From: JBNJEM01 sp051745935
Lineage (GTDB): Bacteria > Planctomycetota > Planctomycetia > Pirellulales > Pirellulaceae
Direction: 5' to 3'
Assembly (NCBI GenBank): GCA_051745935.1
Contig: JBNJEM010000070.1
Span: forward strand, 1 to 19,323
Length of the DNA stretch: 19,323 nucleotides
The notes below the pieces were generated by a model. The model was not told where the DNA came from. It searched no databases and was given only the letters and a program-made list of their open reading frames with translations. The position numbers and the translations under genes are program-made. Positions 1 to 7,210 of this stretch are shown piece by piece (within the stretch, counting starts at the first letter, position 1; each line of letters begins with the position of its first letter).

Positions 1-1614
1 GCCGTAATTGATCTTGGGATCTCGCGGCGTCCATCCCCTGCGGCGACGTTCGAGTTGTTGGTCATCGACCTGGAGAACAAGTTTCCGATTGGGGATATCG
101 ATTTCTATGGAATCCCCTGGTTCCACCAGGCCAATGGGACCTCCAGCTGCCGCTTCAGGACTCACGTGGCCGATGCATGCGCCGCGGGTGCCGCCGCTGA
201 ATCGCCCGTCGGTAATCAGAGCCACGCTTTCGCCCAAGCCGCGTCCCATCAAGTTGGACGTGGGGGCGAGCATTTCTTGCATACCGGGCCCGCCGCGTGG
301 TCCCTCGTAGCGAATCACGACGACATCGCCAGCTTTCACCGTGCCGTCCAGAATGCCGGCCGCGGCTTCTTCTTGCGACTCGAAGATAACGGCGGGCCCC
401 GTGAATTGCATCATCGACGGAGTCACGCCGCCCGTCTTAACCACGCACCCATTGGGGGCCATGTTGCCAAAGAGAATAGCGAGTCCCCCCTGATCGCTGT
501 ACGCGTTGCTCAACGGTCGAATCACATCGGCGTCTTGCACGTCGGCCGCCGCGATGTTCTCGCCCAGCGTCTTGCCGGTAACGGTCAAGCAATCGAGGTG
601 CAACGTGCCGGGTTTTTCGCTGATCGTCTTCAGGATCGCGCTGACTCCACCCGCTCGGTCCACATCTTCGATATGATAATCGCCGGCGGGTGACACTTTG
701 CAGATATGAGGAACCCGTTCGGCCACCTCGTTGAGCGATTCCAATCCGAAATGACTCCCCGCTTCGTTGGCCACGGCCAACGAATGCAGCACCGTGTTGG
801 TTGAACCGCCCATGGCCATGTCTAGCGCGATGGCATTCTCGAACGCATTCGCGGTCAGAATATCGCTGGGTTTGATGTCCTTTTCCACCAACCGAATGAT
901 GGCTCGCCCCGCCTCTTCGTAAAGCTTGTTTCGGTTTTCATCGGTCGCTGGAATCGTTCCGTTGCCGGGCAACGCGAGTCCCAAAGCCTCGCACAAACAG
1001 TTCATGCTGTTGGCGGTAAACATACCGCTACACGAACCGCAAGTCGGGCACGCGTTCCGTTCCAATTCGGTCAACCTGGATTCATTGATCGTGCCGGCGG
1101 AAAGTTGTCCCACCGCCTCGAACACACTAATCAGATCAATGGTTCTTCCGTCCGATGGCGCCTTGCCAGCTTTCATCGGTCCACCCGATGCAAAGACGGT
1201 CGGGATGTTCACGCGAGCGGCGGCCATCATCATGCCGGGAACGATCTTGTCGCAGTTGGGTATACAGATCATGCCGTCAAAGCAGTGGGCCCGGAGCATG
1301 GACTCCACGCAGTCGGCGATCAGTTCCCGGCTGGGAAGAGAATACTTCATCCCCACGTGCCCCATGGCGATTCCGTCGCAGATTCCAATCGTGTTGAACT
1401 CGAACGGAACGCCACCCGCTTGGCGTACCGCCTCGCGTACTTTGATCCCCACGCGGTCCAAGTGGGCGTGCCCGGGAATAATCTGGGTGAAACTGTTGGC
1501 CACCGCGATGAACGGCTTGCCAAAATCACTTTGATCTTGAATCACGCCCGTTGCTCGCAACAAACTGCGGTGCGGTGCCCGAATCACGTCTTGCTTGATT
1601 GTGTCACTGCGCAT
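1..1614 (-). CDS. ilvD: Dihydroxy-acid dehydratase IlvD (3' end cut by window edge)
   Basis: IlvD is an Fe-S enzyme that dehydrates 2,3-dihydroxy-acids to 2-keto acids in isoleucine and valine synthesis. Translating the minus strand from the ATG at 1614-1612 gives 538 codons open to the window edge, so only about 20 C-terminal residues should be missing from the usual length of roughly 560. Recognisable blocks are SFTQIIPGHAHLD (residues 41-53), GICDGIAMGHVGM (77-89), YSLPSRELIADC (91-102), IPNCDK (118-123) with cluster-ligand Cys121, and CPTCGSCSGMFTANSMNC (189-206) with Cys192 and Cys195. The last visible residues, WTPRDPKINYG, match the family's C-terminal region. SFTQ, rather than a Cys-containing motif, at residues 41-44 resembles E. 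coli IlvD. The upstream Shine-Dalgarno is weak (GGTGA). The gene lies 189 bp downstream of the receiver-like gene on the same strand; no functional link is evident. Confidence 0.95.
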   Translation of the reverse strand, partial: MRSDTIKQDVIRAPHRSLLRATGVIQDQSDFGKPFIAVANSFTQIIPGHAHLDRVGIKVREAVRQAGGVPFEFNTIGICDGIAMGHVGMKYSLPSRELIADCVESMLRAHCFDGMICIPNCDKIVPGMMMAAARVNIPTVFASGGPMKAGKAPSDGRTIDLISVFEAVGQLSAGTINESRLTELERNACPTCGSCSGMFTANSMNCLCEALGLALPGNGTIPATDENRNKLYEEAGRAIIRLVEKDIKPSDILTANAFENAIALDMAMGGSTNTVLHSLAVANEAGSHFGLESLNEVAERVPHICKVSPAGDYHIEDVDRAGGVSAILKTISEKPGTLHLDCLTVTGKTLGENIAAADVQDADVIRPLSNAYSDQGGLAILFGNMAPNGCVVKTGGVTPSMMQFTGPAVIFESQEEAAAGILDGTVKAGDVVVIRYEGPRGGPGMQEMLAPTSNLMGRGLGESVALITDGRFSGGTRGACIGHVSPEAAAGGPIGLVEPGDSIEIDIPNRKLVLQVDDQQLERRRRGWTPRDPKINYG

Positions 1615-1803
1615 GAAAAGTCACCTATGGTTCGAGGAAAGCCCGTATCTTACCCCAAAGTCTCCAAGAGTTGAATCGGGGAGGTGTTGCGGCGGGGCGT
1701 CGTCGAGCCGGTGATTGCATCCAGCGGAGCGGTCAGGGGAACCGTCGGAAGGGGACGTCACTGGCATGCCACGGCAGCGCGGTTGCCTTGCCGGAAGCTC
1801 ACG

Positions 1804-2754
1804 TCATGATAGTTCGCGCAGCACGTTCCAGAGATCAGGCAACATGAACGGGGTGGGAATAACGGCCCGCGCTCCGCTTTCGCGTGCCTGCCGCAGGTGA
1901 TCGTGGCGTGGGAACGCCAGCAAGGCGATGACCGGCACGTCCGCCAGATCAGTGGTAATGCGACTCAACTGTTCAAAATCCACCTGTCCTTGGAACGTGC
2001 CGTCCCAAATGGCGGCGGTTGCGCCGTGAACCCCAAGACACCGATCGTTCCAGCACCACGTGGTGGCATGGCCGATTTTCCCGCAAGCGGCGGATAAGGC
2101 TTCAAATAGAAACGCGTCGCGGGTAAAAACGACAATCAGCCCGGAGGCTTGGGAAGGCAGGGTGGCCAACATGGCCGCCGTGCGCTCCAGATCGGACGCG
2201 GTTCGTGGCAACTGCCAACTGGTTGGGTGGGCGCTCCGGCGCAATTCGGAAAAAACGCGCGTTGGGAATTGGTGCCAGTAAATGCGTGCCATGCCCGGCC
2301 AGGCCATGCTGCTGCGAGATTCTCCCTCGCACAGGCTGCCTAGCAGGGCCACGTAATGGGCAAGCGGAAAGGATCGCGTCATGCGTTCCACATCGCCAAC
2401 CGATAATTGGCCGGGACGAGACTGCGCGAAAAACACGGTGTGCCAGTGTTCGCCACCCTCCTCACTCTGTTTGATTGCTTGATCAACGGTTTTGGCCAGC
2501 GATAGGTTCGTCCGCTTCCTCAGCCAGTCCACCGCGTCACGAAACTCGTGATGGTTCGCGTCGCCGATCAGCAACACGTCCAAGCGAGAACTCTCCGATG
2601 ACGGCGCGTGGACCTCGGGAGAGCAAAAGACGCGATCCGACCGGCGCCCCTGCTGATGCGATCCAGAGGCCACGCCACGGCCCCTAACACTCGCGTCGCC
2701 GGACGAATCCCGCGCTGTTTCCCGGGACGTGTCAAATATCGGGAGCTTCGACAT
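1804..2754 (-). CDS. Protein with two degenerate response-regulator receiver-like domains
   Basis: This is a 316-residue protein with no clear enzyme motif. Residues 1-57 are low-complexity and polar, probably disordered. Residues 58-140 (starting RLDVLLIGDANHHE) and 205-315 (starting SGLIVVFTRDAFLFEAL, then AAIWDG around Asp251, VPVIALLAF, ARAVIPTPF) each have the alternating strand/helix rhythm of a CheY-like receiver fold. Domain 1 lacks the usual acidic pocket and phospho-acceptor Asp. Domain 2 keeps an Asp at the acceptor position but lacks the Lys of the KP(F/L) motif, having TPF instead. I infer a pseudo-receiver scaffold or regulator without a fused output domain. The ATG at 2754 is preferred because a GGAG sits 9 nt upstream; an in-frame ATG at 2808 has no Shine-Dalgarno. 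A TATAAG -10-like box lies at 2840-2835. The gene is divergent from yjbQ. Confidence 0.65.
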   Translation of the reverse strand: MSKLPIFDTSRETARDSSGDASVRGRGVASGSHQQGRRSDRVFCSPEVHAPSSESSRLDVLLIGDANHHEFRDAVDWLRKRTNLSLAKTVDQAIKQSEEGGEHWHTVFFAQSRPGQLSVGDVERMTRSFPLAHYVALLGSLCEGESRSSMAWPGMARIYWHQFPTRVFSELRRSAHPTSWQLPRTASDLERTAAMLATLPSQASGLIVVFTRDAFLFEALSAACGKIGHATTWCWNDRCLGVHGATAAIWDGTFQGQVDFEQLSRITTDLADVPVIALLAFPRHDHLRQARESGARAVIPTPFMLPDLWNVLRELS

Positions 2755-2979
2755 GGTGAAAATCTCCGAAACACTCACGGGTATCGCGCCGGCCGCAAAC
2801 CGCGACATTGAACGTGTTACCGCGTGGAAGAATTCTTATACTCCACAACCCGGACGAGCCGGAACCATACAGGGTTAGGCCGCGTAGGTGTCAGGGGTCA
2901 GAGTCGCCGATGCCACCGATCAGGCCATTGAGCATTTTCCGCATCGCAACTCCGACGAGTCGAAGGCATACGGCCCAAC

Positions 2980-3008
2980 TTGAAAGCTTATTCTCAAGCG
3001 TCAATAAT
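2980..3008 (+). promoter_or_regulatory. Sigma-70-type promoter for yjbQ
   Basis: TTGAAA at 2980-2985 is separated by 17 bp from AATAAT at 3003-3008; each box matches five of six consensus positions. Predicted transcription starts near 3015, so the leader of about 147 nt would contain all of repeat copy 1 before the yjbQ start. Confidence 0.5.
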
Positions 3009-3040
3009 GGACACTGCAAGCCCCCTGTGATTGGAAAAGA

Positions 3041-3144
3041 TATACGTCAGGCGGTCGAATTCGTGCGGGTGGAGAGCTGCCCGACGCAAGCCGTCCTCCC
3101 GTTGGTCGGACTCGCGCCCGACAAAGTCATCCGCGACCGGTAGA
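3041..3144 (+). repeat. Dispersed 104-bp oriented repeat, copy 1
   Basis: This aligns without gaps to copies at 7204-7101 (minus), 10901-11004 and 16059-16162. It begins TATACGTCAGGCGGTCG and ends GCGACCGGTA. A block of 20 bases (CGCAAGCCGTCCTCCCGTTG, 3085-3104) is identical in all four copies. This copy differs from the others around 3117-3122 (GCGCCCGAC in place of GCGGCGGAG). Weaker similarity continues about 20 bp past the core into the AGGAGAATGGTT tail, which contains the Shine-Dalgarno of yjbQ. Confidence 0.9.
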
Positions 3145-3161
3145 CTCGTAGGAGAATGGTT

Positions 3162-3557
3162 ATGGAAACAATCACGATATCCACGCGGAACCGTACGGAT
3201 TTTGTCAACGTGACCCAAGAGGTTTCGGAAGCGGTCAAGCGTCTGGGCGTGACCGATGGGGTGGTAACCGTGTTCGTGCCTCACACGACATGCGGCGTCA
3301 CGATCAATGAGGCGGCTGATCCCGATGTCGTGGATGACATGGCAACGGCGCTCGAGAAAACCGTCCCTTGGCGCGCCGGATACGCGCATGCTGAAGGAAA
3401 TGCCGCCGCTCACATCAAGGCGAGCCTGGTAGGATCCTCGGTGAGTATTATTCGCGAGCGTGAGAAACTCGCGTTGGGCACCTGGCAGGGCGTTTTCCTT
3501 TGTGAGTTCGACGGACCGAGAACGCGCAGGATATGGATAAAGGCCAGCCATGGTTAA
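3162..3557 (+). CDS. yjbQ: YjbQ-family (UPF0047) protein
   Basis: This 131-residue protein matches the length and fold signature of the UPF0047/YjbQ family, small trimeric proteins; some members have weak thiamin-phosphate synthase activity, but the physiological role is unsettled. Diagnostic segments are FVPHTTCGVTINEAADPDV (residues 38-56) with His41 and Cys44, GYAHAEGNAAAHIKASLVG (73-91), and LGTWQGVFLCEFDGPR (105-120). The conserved His and Cys residues form a putative metal or active site. The ATG at 3162 is preferred over 3156 because GGAG at 3151-3154 is 7 nt upstream. The gene stands alone on its strand behind repeat copy 1, and the Shine-Dalgarno lies in the repeat's tail. Confidence 0.93.
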   Translation: METITISTRNRTDFVNVTQEVSEAVKRLGVTDGVVTVFVPHTTCGVTINEAADPDVVDDMATALEKTVPWRAGYAHAEGNAAAHIKASLVGSSVSIIREREKLALGTWQGVFLCEFDGPRTRRIWIKASHG

Positions 3558-4092
3558 AAGATTCCGCCGCCGGGGCAGTTGGCGCGGGCTAGGCCGGGGC
3601 TCGCCTCTGGGTATGCTTTTCGGAAAAATCGGCGATTTCGCGTGAAATGTCCTTTGCGAAAGCCCACGCGAGATGTTAGGAATAGAGGCATGGTGTCACT
3701 CAAACCGAGAACCTCGCTATGGGCTCGCTCAAGAATCACTTCGCGATTCAACGTGCCTCCGAATCGTCCGGCACGCTGGCCGCTCGCGATCCCCGTTTTT
3801 TGGAGAGGGAACGCGTCTTGCCGCTCGCTCAGGAAAGTGCCACCCTCCGAAAAATCTCGCGGTTATTCCTGCGCCGTTCCTATGCATGGAGTTTCCCGAC
3901 GTTGAATAAACGGGCGACTCTGGCAATGAATATGGGATGCTTCGAACGAAACCAGGCTAGAACAAGGCCAGGAGAGGCTTTTCCAGCGTCGGAAATGTGA
4001 CGCATACGGAGCATGACGCTGCGTTTCAAATTGAAAGGTTTGCGTGCCGATTGAGGCGGTCCGCGACCGGTGTCATCGCGGAGGTGCATAGC
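3558..4092 (+). other. Gene-poor stretch
   Basis: This is 535 bp between yjbQ and the small unknown gene. Short open frames exist on both strands, but their translations are Arg/Pro/Ser-rich, lack recognisable motifs and have no convincing ribosome-binding sites. I see no tRNA, no copy of either dispersed repeat and no strong terminator. The end contains the Shine-Dalgarno GGAGG (4080-4084) of the next gene. Confidence 0.5.
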
Positions 4093-4419
4093 ATGGCCTT
4101 ACAGAGTATTCATGCGTGTGATTGCTCCAATGGCTTTACCTACGTGGGGGAGATCACGATTGCGAAGGTCTCAGGCGTCGGCCACGCGCCCGCGGGCGAG
4201 GAGGTGGCGGTGTCGAATTACTACGTCATCTCGACAAGAATGCTGGTGGACCGAACATGGGTCAAGGAAATGGGGCCGGACAACAGGGAGCACTGGAAGA
4301 ACGTACCCTACTCAAAAGTGGCCGGGAGCCTGTATTGTAAGCTCAGAGACCAAGGGACGTTGAATCGGAAGCAAGTCCGGCTGCCCAACATCGCGGCTAA
4401 TCATGAGCTGGATTTTTAG
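4093..4419 (+). CDS. Small hypothetical protein
   Basis: I do not recognise this 108-residue protein. The ATG at 4093 has a strong Shine-Dalgarno (GGAGG at 4080-4084, 8 nt upstream), better than the upstream in-frame start at 3997. Codon use looks coding. Notable stretches are an N-terminal HACDCSNGF (Cys9, Cys11), EITIAKVSGVGHAPAGEEVAV, a basic/aromatic segment around VDRTWVKEMGP, and KVAGSLYCKLRDQGTLNRKQ. There is no signal peptide or membrane segment, so it should be cytosolic. It converges with the fabF-type gene, 31 bp away, and is not obviously part of an operon. A function cannot be assigned. Confidence 0.55.
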   Translation: MALQSIHACDCSNGFTYVGEITIAKVSGVGHAPAGEEVAVSNYYVISTRMLVDRTWVKEMGPDNREHWKNVPYSKVAGSLYCKLRDQGTLNRKQVRLPNIAANHELDF

Positions 4420-4450
4420 CCGAAAAAGGTGTTTTTCCCGAGAAATGGCC

Positions 4451-5734
4451 CTAGCCGTCGAAGCGTTTTACGATGAGGGTAATGTTTTGCCCGCCAAAGC
4501 CGAGGCTGTTATTGAGCGCGACGCGGCAGGGAACTTCGCGTGCTTCATTGGGAACGTAATCCAGATCGCAGTCCGGATCGGGCGCCTCGTAGTTGATCGT
4601 CGGCGGCAACACGTTATCACGAATCGCCAACGCGCACACGATCAACTCGGTGGCGCCGGTCGCCGCAATCAAGTGCCCCATCATGCTTTTGGTGCTGGAA
4701 ATGGGCACGTGGTACGCGTACTCTCCGAACACGTCCTTGCAGGCCAGGGTTTCAACCCGGTCATTCACGGAGGTACTGGTTCCGTGGGCGTTGACGTAGT
4801 CGATTTGTTCGGGCGCGAGCCGCGCGTCTTCCAGGGCCATGCGCATGGCCGCGATCGCCCCCCGGCCTTCAGGATGCATATCGGTAATCCGGTAGGCATC
4901 CGCGGTTGTTCCATAGCCGACGATTTCGCCGAAGATATGGGCTCCGCGGCGTTGAGCCAGTTCGAGGTCCTCCAGGACCAGCATCGCGGCGCCCTCGCCG
5001 AGGACGAAGCCATCGCGCAGCCGATCGAAGGGTCGGGAGGCTCGCGTGGGTTCGTCATTACGCGTGGACAAGGCGGTCAACAAATTGAACCCGGTCACTC
5101 CCAGCGGGTGGATCATGCTGTGAGCCCCGCCTGAGAGCATCACGTCGGCGTCCCCTCGCCGAATGGTCTCAGTGGCCTCGCCCACGGCTTGACTGCTGGC
5201 CGCGCAGGCCGTCAGGCAATTCACGTTGGGGCCGTGGGCGCCAAACATGCCGGCCAGGTACGCCGCCGGCATATTCGGGTCCTGCTCCAATTCCACCGCC
5301 GGGTTGAGGGTTTCGAGCCCGCATTCAATGAACCGCTCCAGACTGAACGTATCGTGTTCCAGGGCGGCGGTCATCATGTTGGCGAAGGAAAAGAAATCCT
5401 GGCTGCCTTCGCCACTTCCCAAATAGACGCCAAATCGCTCGGGGTTAATCCCGGCATCCAGCACCCCGGAGGACTCCATCGCCTGGCAAGCGGCGCCCGC
5501 GGCAAAGCACGTATGGCGCCCACGATTCTTCCACACCTCGGGCTCGCCGCCAAACGAAGTCACATCCCAATTCTTGACCTCCGCGGAGATCCGCGAGGGA
5601 AAGGAACTGGCGTCGAAGATCGTTGTGTACCCGACCCCGGACACGCCCTCTTTCAAACCGGACCACAGCGTTTCGACGTCATGCCCCACGGGATTGACGC
5701 TGCCCATGCCAGTGATAACGACCCGTCGTCTCAT
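4451..5734 (-). CDS. fabF: Beta-ketoacyl-ACP synthase, FabF/KAS II type
   Basis: This is a 427-residue thiolase-fold condensing enzyme that extends an acyl chain with malonyl-ACP. The N-terminus RRVVITGMGSVNPVG is typical. Catalytic residues are visible: Cys177 in CLTACAASSQA, His317 in VNAHGTST, Lys349 in SSTKSMMGH and His354 in the same block. The C-terminal NNSLGFGGQN (408-417) is the usual glycine loop. It is slightly longer than E. coli FabF (about 413), the extra length lying around residues 110-165 (FFSFANMMTAALEHD onward), before the FGAHGPN segment. It is the last gene of a minus-strand block (fabZ, ACP, FabZ-like, fabF-like), starting 129 bp after the FabZ-like gene; GAGGT lies about 10 nt before the ATG. 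Whether it serves general fatty-acid synthesis or a dedicated lipid is not shown by the sequence. Confidence 0.92.
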   Translation of the reverse strand: MRRRVVITGMGSVNPVGHDVETLWSGLKEGVSGVGYTTIFDASSFPSRISAEVKNWDVTSFGGEPEVWKNRGRHTCFAAGAACQAMESSGVLDAGINPERFGVYLGSGEGSQDFFSFANMMTAALEHDTFSLERFIECGLETLNPAVELEQDPNMPAAYLAGMFGAHGPNVNCLTACAASSQAVGEATETIRRGDADVMLSGGAHSMIHPLGVTGFNLLTALSTRNDEPTRASRPFDRLRDGFVLGEGAAMLVLEDLELAQRRGAHIFGEIVGYGTTADAYRITDMHPEGRGAIAAMRMALEDARLAPEQIDYVNAHGTSTSVNDRVETLACKDVFGEYAYHVPISSTKSMMGHLIAATGATELIVCALAIRDNVLPPTINYEAPDPDCDLDYVPNEAREVPCRVALNNSLGFGGQNITLIVKRFDG

Positions 5735-5863
5735 ATGCCCGAATTACCTCACGCCAAAACAAGAATGAATTGCCCCGTCGCTCTTATCGACCGCCCCACT
5801 CTCGTTCGCACCCCCCCATCCCACCCGCCGCCTCCGCGAACCGGTACGTTGCGTGTCGGCGGC

Positions 5864-6418
5864 CTATGGCTCGTCGGCCAGGCTGCGGTCCCGGTGTTGC
5901 TGTTGCTCCGCCGCGAGCAGATCGGCTGGCACCCGCAACGGCGTGCCATCCGGGTAGCACCCCACATCGTACACCCCGAAAAGGCGCAGCGTGGCCAGAA
6001 AGTCGGCCGGATCGAATAGATCAACGTCGGGGAACCGGTCGTCAATGTAGGCGAAAAAAAGTTCAACCTCCGCCCGCAAGTGACCCGCCACCGTCGCTTG
6101 CCCCTCAATCATCGCGCCATCGGATCCCAAATCCTTGATCGTGACGTCATACCGCAGCACATCGCCGGGACGCACTTCAGCGTGGAATTTTGACTTGCCC
6201 ACCTTCGCGAGCACGATGCGGCGTTGGAAGGCGTGGCTTTCGCCAACGAGCAGGCCACCCGTTTGCGCCAGGCCCTCGATAATCAATGAAACCGGCATGA
6301 CCGGAAATCCGGGGAAGTAGTCAAACAGATGTTCTTCCCCGAGCGTGACCGCCTTCTCGGCAACCGCCCGCGTCTCATGGACAAACTCAACAAAACGATC
6401 GATCCAGAACCACCGCAC
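5864..6418 (-). CDS. FabZ-like hotdog protein lacking the catalytic histidine
   Basis: This 184-residue protein has the FabZ/FabA hotdog signature: YFPGFPVMPVSLIIEGLAQTGG at residues 34-55. Canonical FabZ has His-Phe-Pro-Gly with the catalytic His first; here the aligned position is Tyr34 (codon TAC), and the Gly after MP is Val43. The catalytic-helix acid Glu48 is retained. The neighbouring FabZ (7211-7702) has His34 and Glu48 at the same numbers. About 35 extra C-terminal residues follow the hotdog core. It starts with GTG at 6418, 5 nt after the ACP stop codon; GGAG overlapping that stop is 8 nt upstream, so the two are probably translationally coupled. It may be an altered dehydratase, an acyl-ACP-binding partner or one half of a heterodimer. 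Confidence 0.82.
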   Translation of the reverse strand: MRWFWIDRFVEFVHETRAVAEKAVTLGEEHLFDYFPGFPVMPVSLIIEGLAQTGGLLVGESHAFQRRIVLAKVGKSKFHAEVRPGDVLRYDVTIKDLGSDGAMIEGQATVAGHLRAEVELFFAYIDDRFPDVDLFDPADFLATLRLFGVYDVGCYPDGTPLRVPADLLAAEQQQHRDRSLADEP

Positions 6419-6423
6419 GCGAC

Positions 6424-6819
6424 TTACTCCGCAGTTCCGACCTTGCTTTCAATATACCGACACAAATCATTGACCGTCAGCAAATTGCTGAATTCCTGCA
6501 CGGCGGGATTCTCTTCAAATCGGGACATGTCAACAAAAGGCATCCGCTCTTTTAGCTTCTCAATGCCCGCCGGCGTGACGCGACCATCCTGGACGAAATC
6601 GGTGTTGGTCAAGACATCTTCCGGAAACAATTCGGACCGTGGAATCTCAATATCAAACGCCTTCTCCAAACGAAAAACAATGTCGAGAAAGTCAATCGAT
6701 TCCGCACCCAGATCTCCAACCATCGTGGCTTCCGGAGTGACTTCGTCATCATCCACGCCTAACGCGTCGACCAATGCCACTTGTACTTTCTCGAACACTT
6801 CTTCTTTGGTGGGTGCCAT
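6424..6819 (-). CDS. Long acyl carrier protein
   Basis: An acyl carrier protein of 131 residues, which would carry the growing acyl chain on phosphopantetheine attached to Ser41 in VGDLGAESIDFLDIVFRLEKAF (35-56). The usual Asp-Ser-Leu motif is Glu-Ser-Ile here, as in other ACP-like proteins. E. coli AcpP has 78 residues; the extra length is an insert after IEIPRSELFPED (about 57-68), holding TNTDFVQDGRVTPAGIEKLK and MPFVDMSRFEENPAV, before the last helix TVNDLCRYIESKV (115-127). The ATG at 6819 has GGAG 9 nt upstream; longer in-frame starts lack support. It lies between the FabZ gene (upstream, across a 390-bp spacer holding repeat copy 2) and the FabZ-like gene (5 nt downstream), consistent with a cotranscribed lipid-synthesis unit. 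Confidence 0.9.
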   Translation of the reverse strand: MAPTKEEVFEKVQVALVDALGVDDDEVTPEATMVGDLGAESIDFLDIVFRLEKAFDIEIPRSELFPEDVLTNTDFVQDGRVTPAGIEKLKERMPFVDMSRFEENPAVQEFSNLLTVNDLCRYIESKVGTAE

Positions 6820-6976
6820 TCGCATCATCTCCAAAATAAATGCAGTTCGTCGCCGCACGGGCTTGCTCACGCTGCGAGCCAACGTTAAGTCGAAGCTGTT
6901 TGGATAGCCGCTTCACGCTATTCGCCACGCCTTAAGGAACGCTCCCCCAAAAAACATGGCCCAAAACTCCCGCCGA

Positions 6977-7018
6977 TCACACCTGGTTCCCTCCCCTTCA
7001 CACCTGGTTCCCTCCCCT
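6977..7018. repeat. Perfect 21-bp tandem duplication
   Basis: TCACACCTGGTTCCCTCCCCT occurs at 6977-6997 and again without a gap or mismatch at 6998-7018. It sits in the spacer between repeat copy 2 and the ACP gene; on the minus (coding) strand it would be a purine-rich GGGGAGGGAACC tract in the intercistronic RNA. Confidence 0.9.
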
Positions 7019-7100
7019 CTCGGCCTCGGCCCGCGTTGGACGCAATTCCTGCCCGTCTCGCTGAACCGACCCTCCAGCCCTCCGAACCAATCTCCTGTCA

Positions 7101-7204
7101 TATACCGGTCGCGAATGACTTTCTCCGCCGCGAGTCCGACCAACGGGAGGACGGCTTGCGCCGGGCAGCGTGCCATCCGGAAAAATCCAACCGCCTGAAA
7201 TATA
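7101..7204 (-). repeat. Dispersed 104-bp oriented repeat, copy 2
   Basis: Read on the minus strand it starts TATATTTCAGGCGGTTGG and ends TTCGCGACCGGTAT, aligning without gaps to the other three copies. It starts 6 nt after the fabZ stop codon and points toward the ACP gene, 281 nt further on. The tail after the core (ACAGGAGATTGGTTCGG) resembles that of copy 1. Confidence 0.9.
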
Positions 7205-7210
7205 ACCAAT

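Noticed and set aside
1632..1648. GAGGAAAGCCCG upstream of ilvD as part of an RNase P RNA.
   Set aside because: It resembles the RNase P GAGGAAAGTCCG block for only a few bases, and none of the other conserved regions are present.
3072..3143. The repeat as a small coding gene: all copies can be read as CPTQAVLPLVGLAAEKVIRDR-like peptides.
   Set aside because: The shared frame follows simply from ungapped alignment. Only copy 1 has a stop directly after it, starts are not shared, and several differences change the amino acid (Thr/Ala, Pro/Ser, Val/Phe).
3041..3144. A conserved secondary structure in the 104-bp repeat (GGTCG/CGACC and CCGAC/GTCGG pairs).
   Set aside because: The pairs exist in copies 1-3, but the changes in copy 4 break rather than compensate them, so four copies do not support a fold.
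4056..4070. GCGGTCCGCGACCGG upstream of the small gene as a fifth partial copy of the 104-bp repeat.
   Set aside because: Only about 10 bases match the repeat's end and the rest of the core is absent, so chance similarity is enough.
4420..4440. AAAAAGGTGTTTTT between convergent genes as a bidirectional terminator.
   Set aside because: The stem is nearly all A-T with a 4-nt loop and would be too weak; not annotated.
4403..5134. A 243-residue plus-strand open frame.
   Set aside because: It is antisense to the well-supported fabF-type gene and has no family signature; long shadow frames are expected in GC-rich coding DNA.
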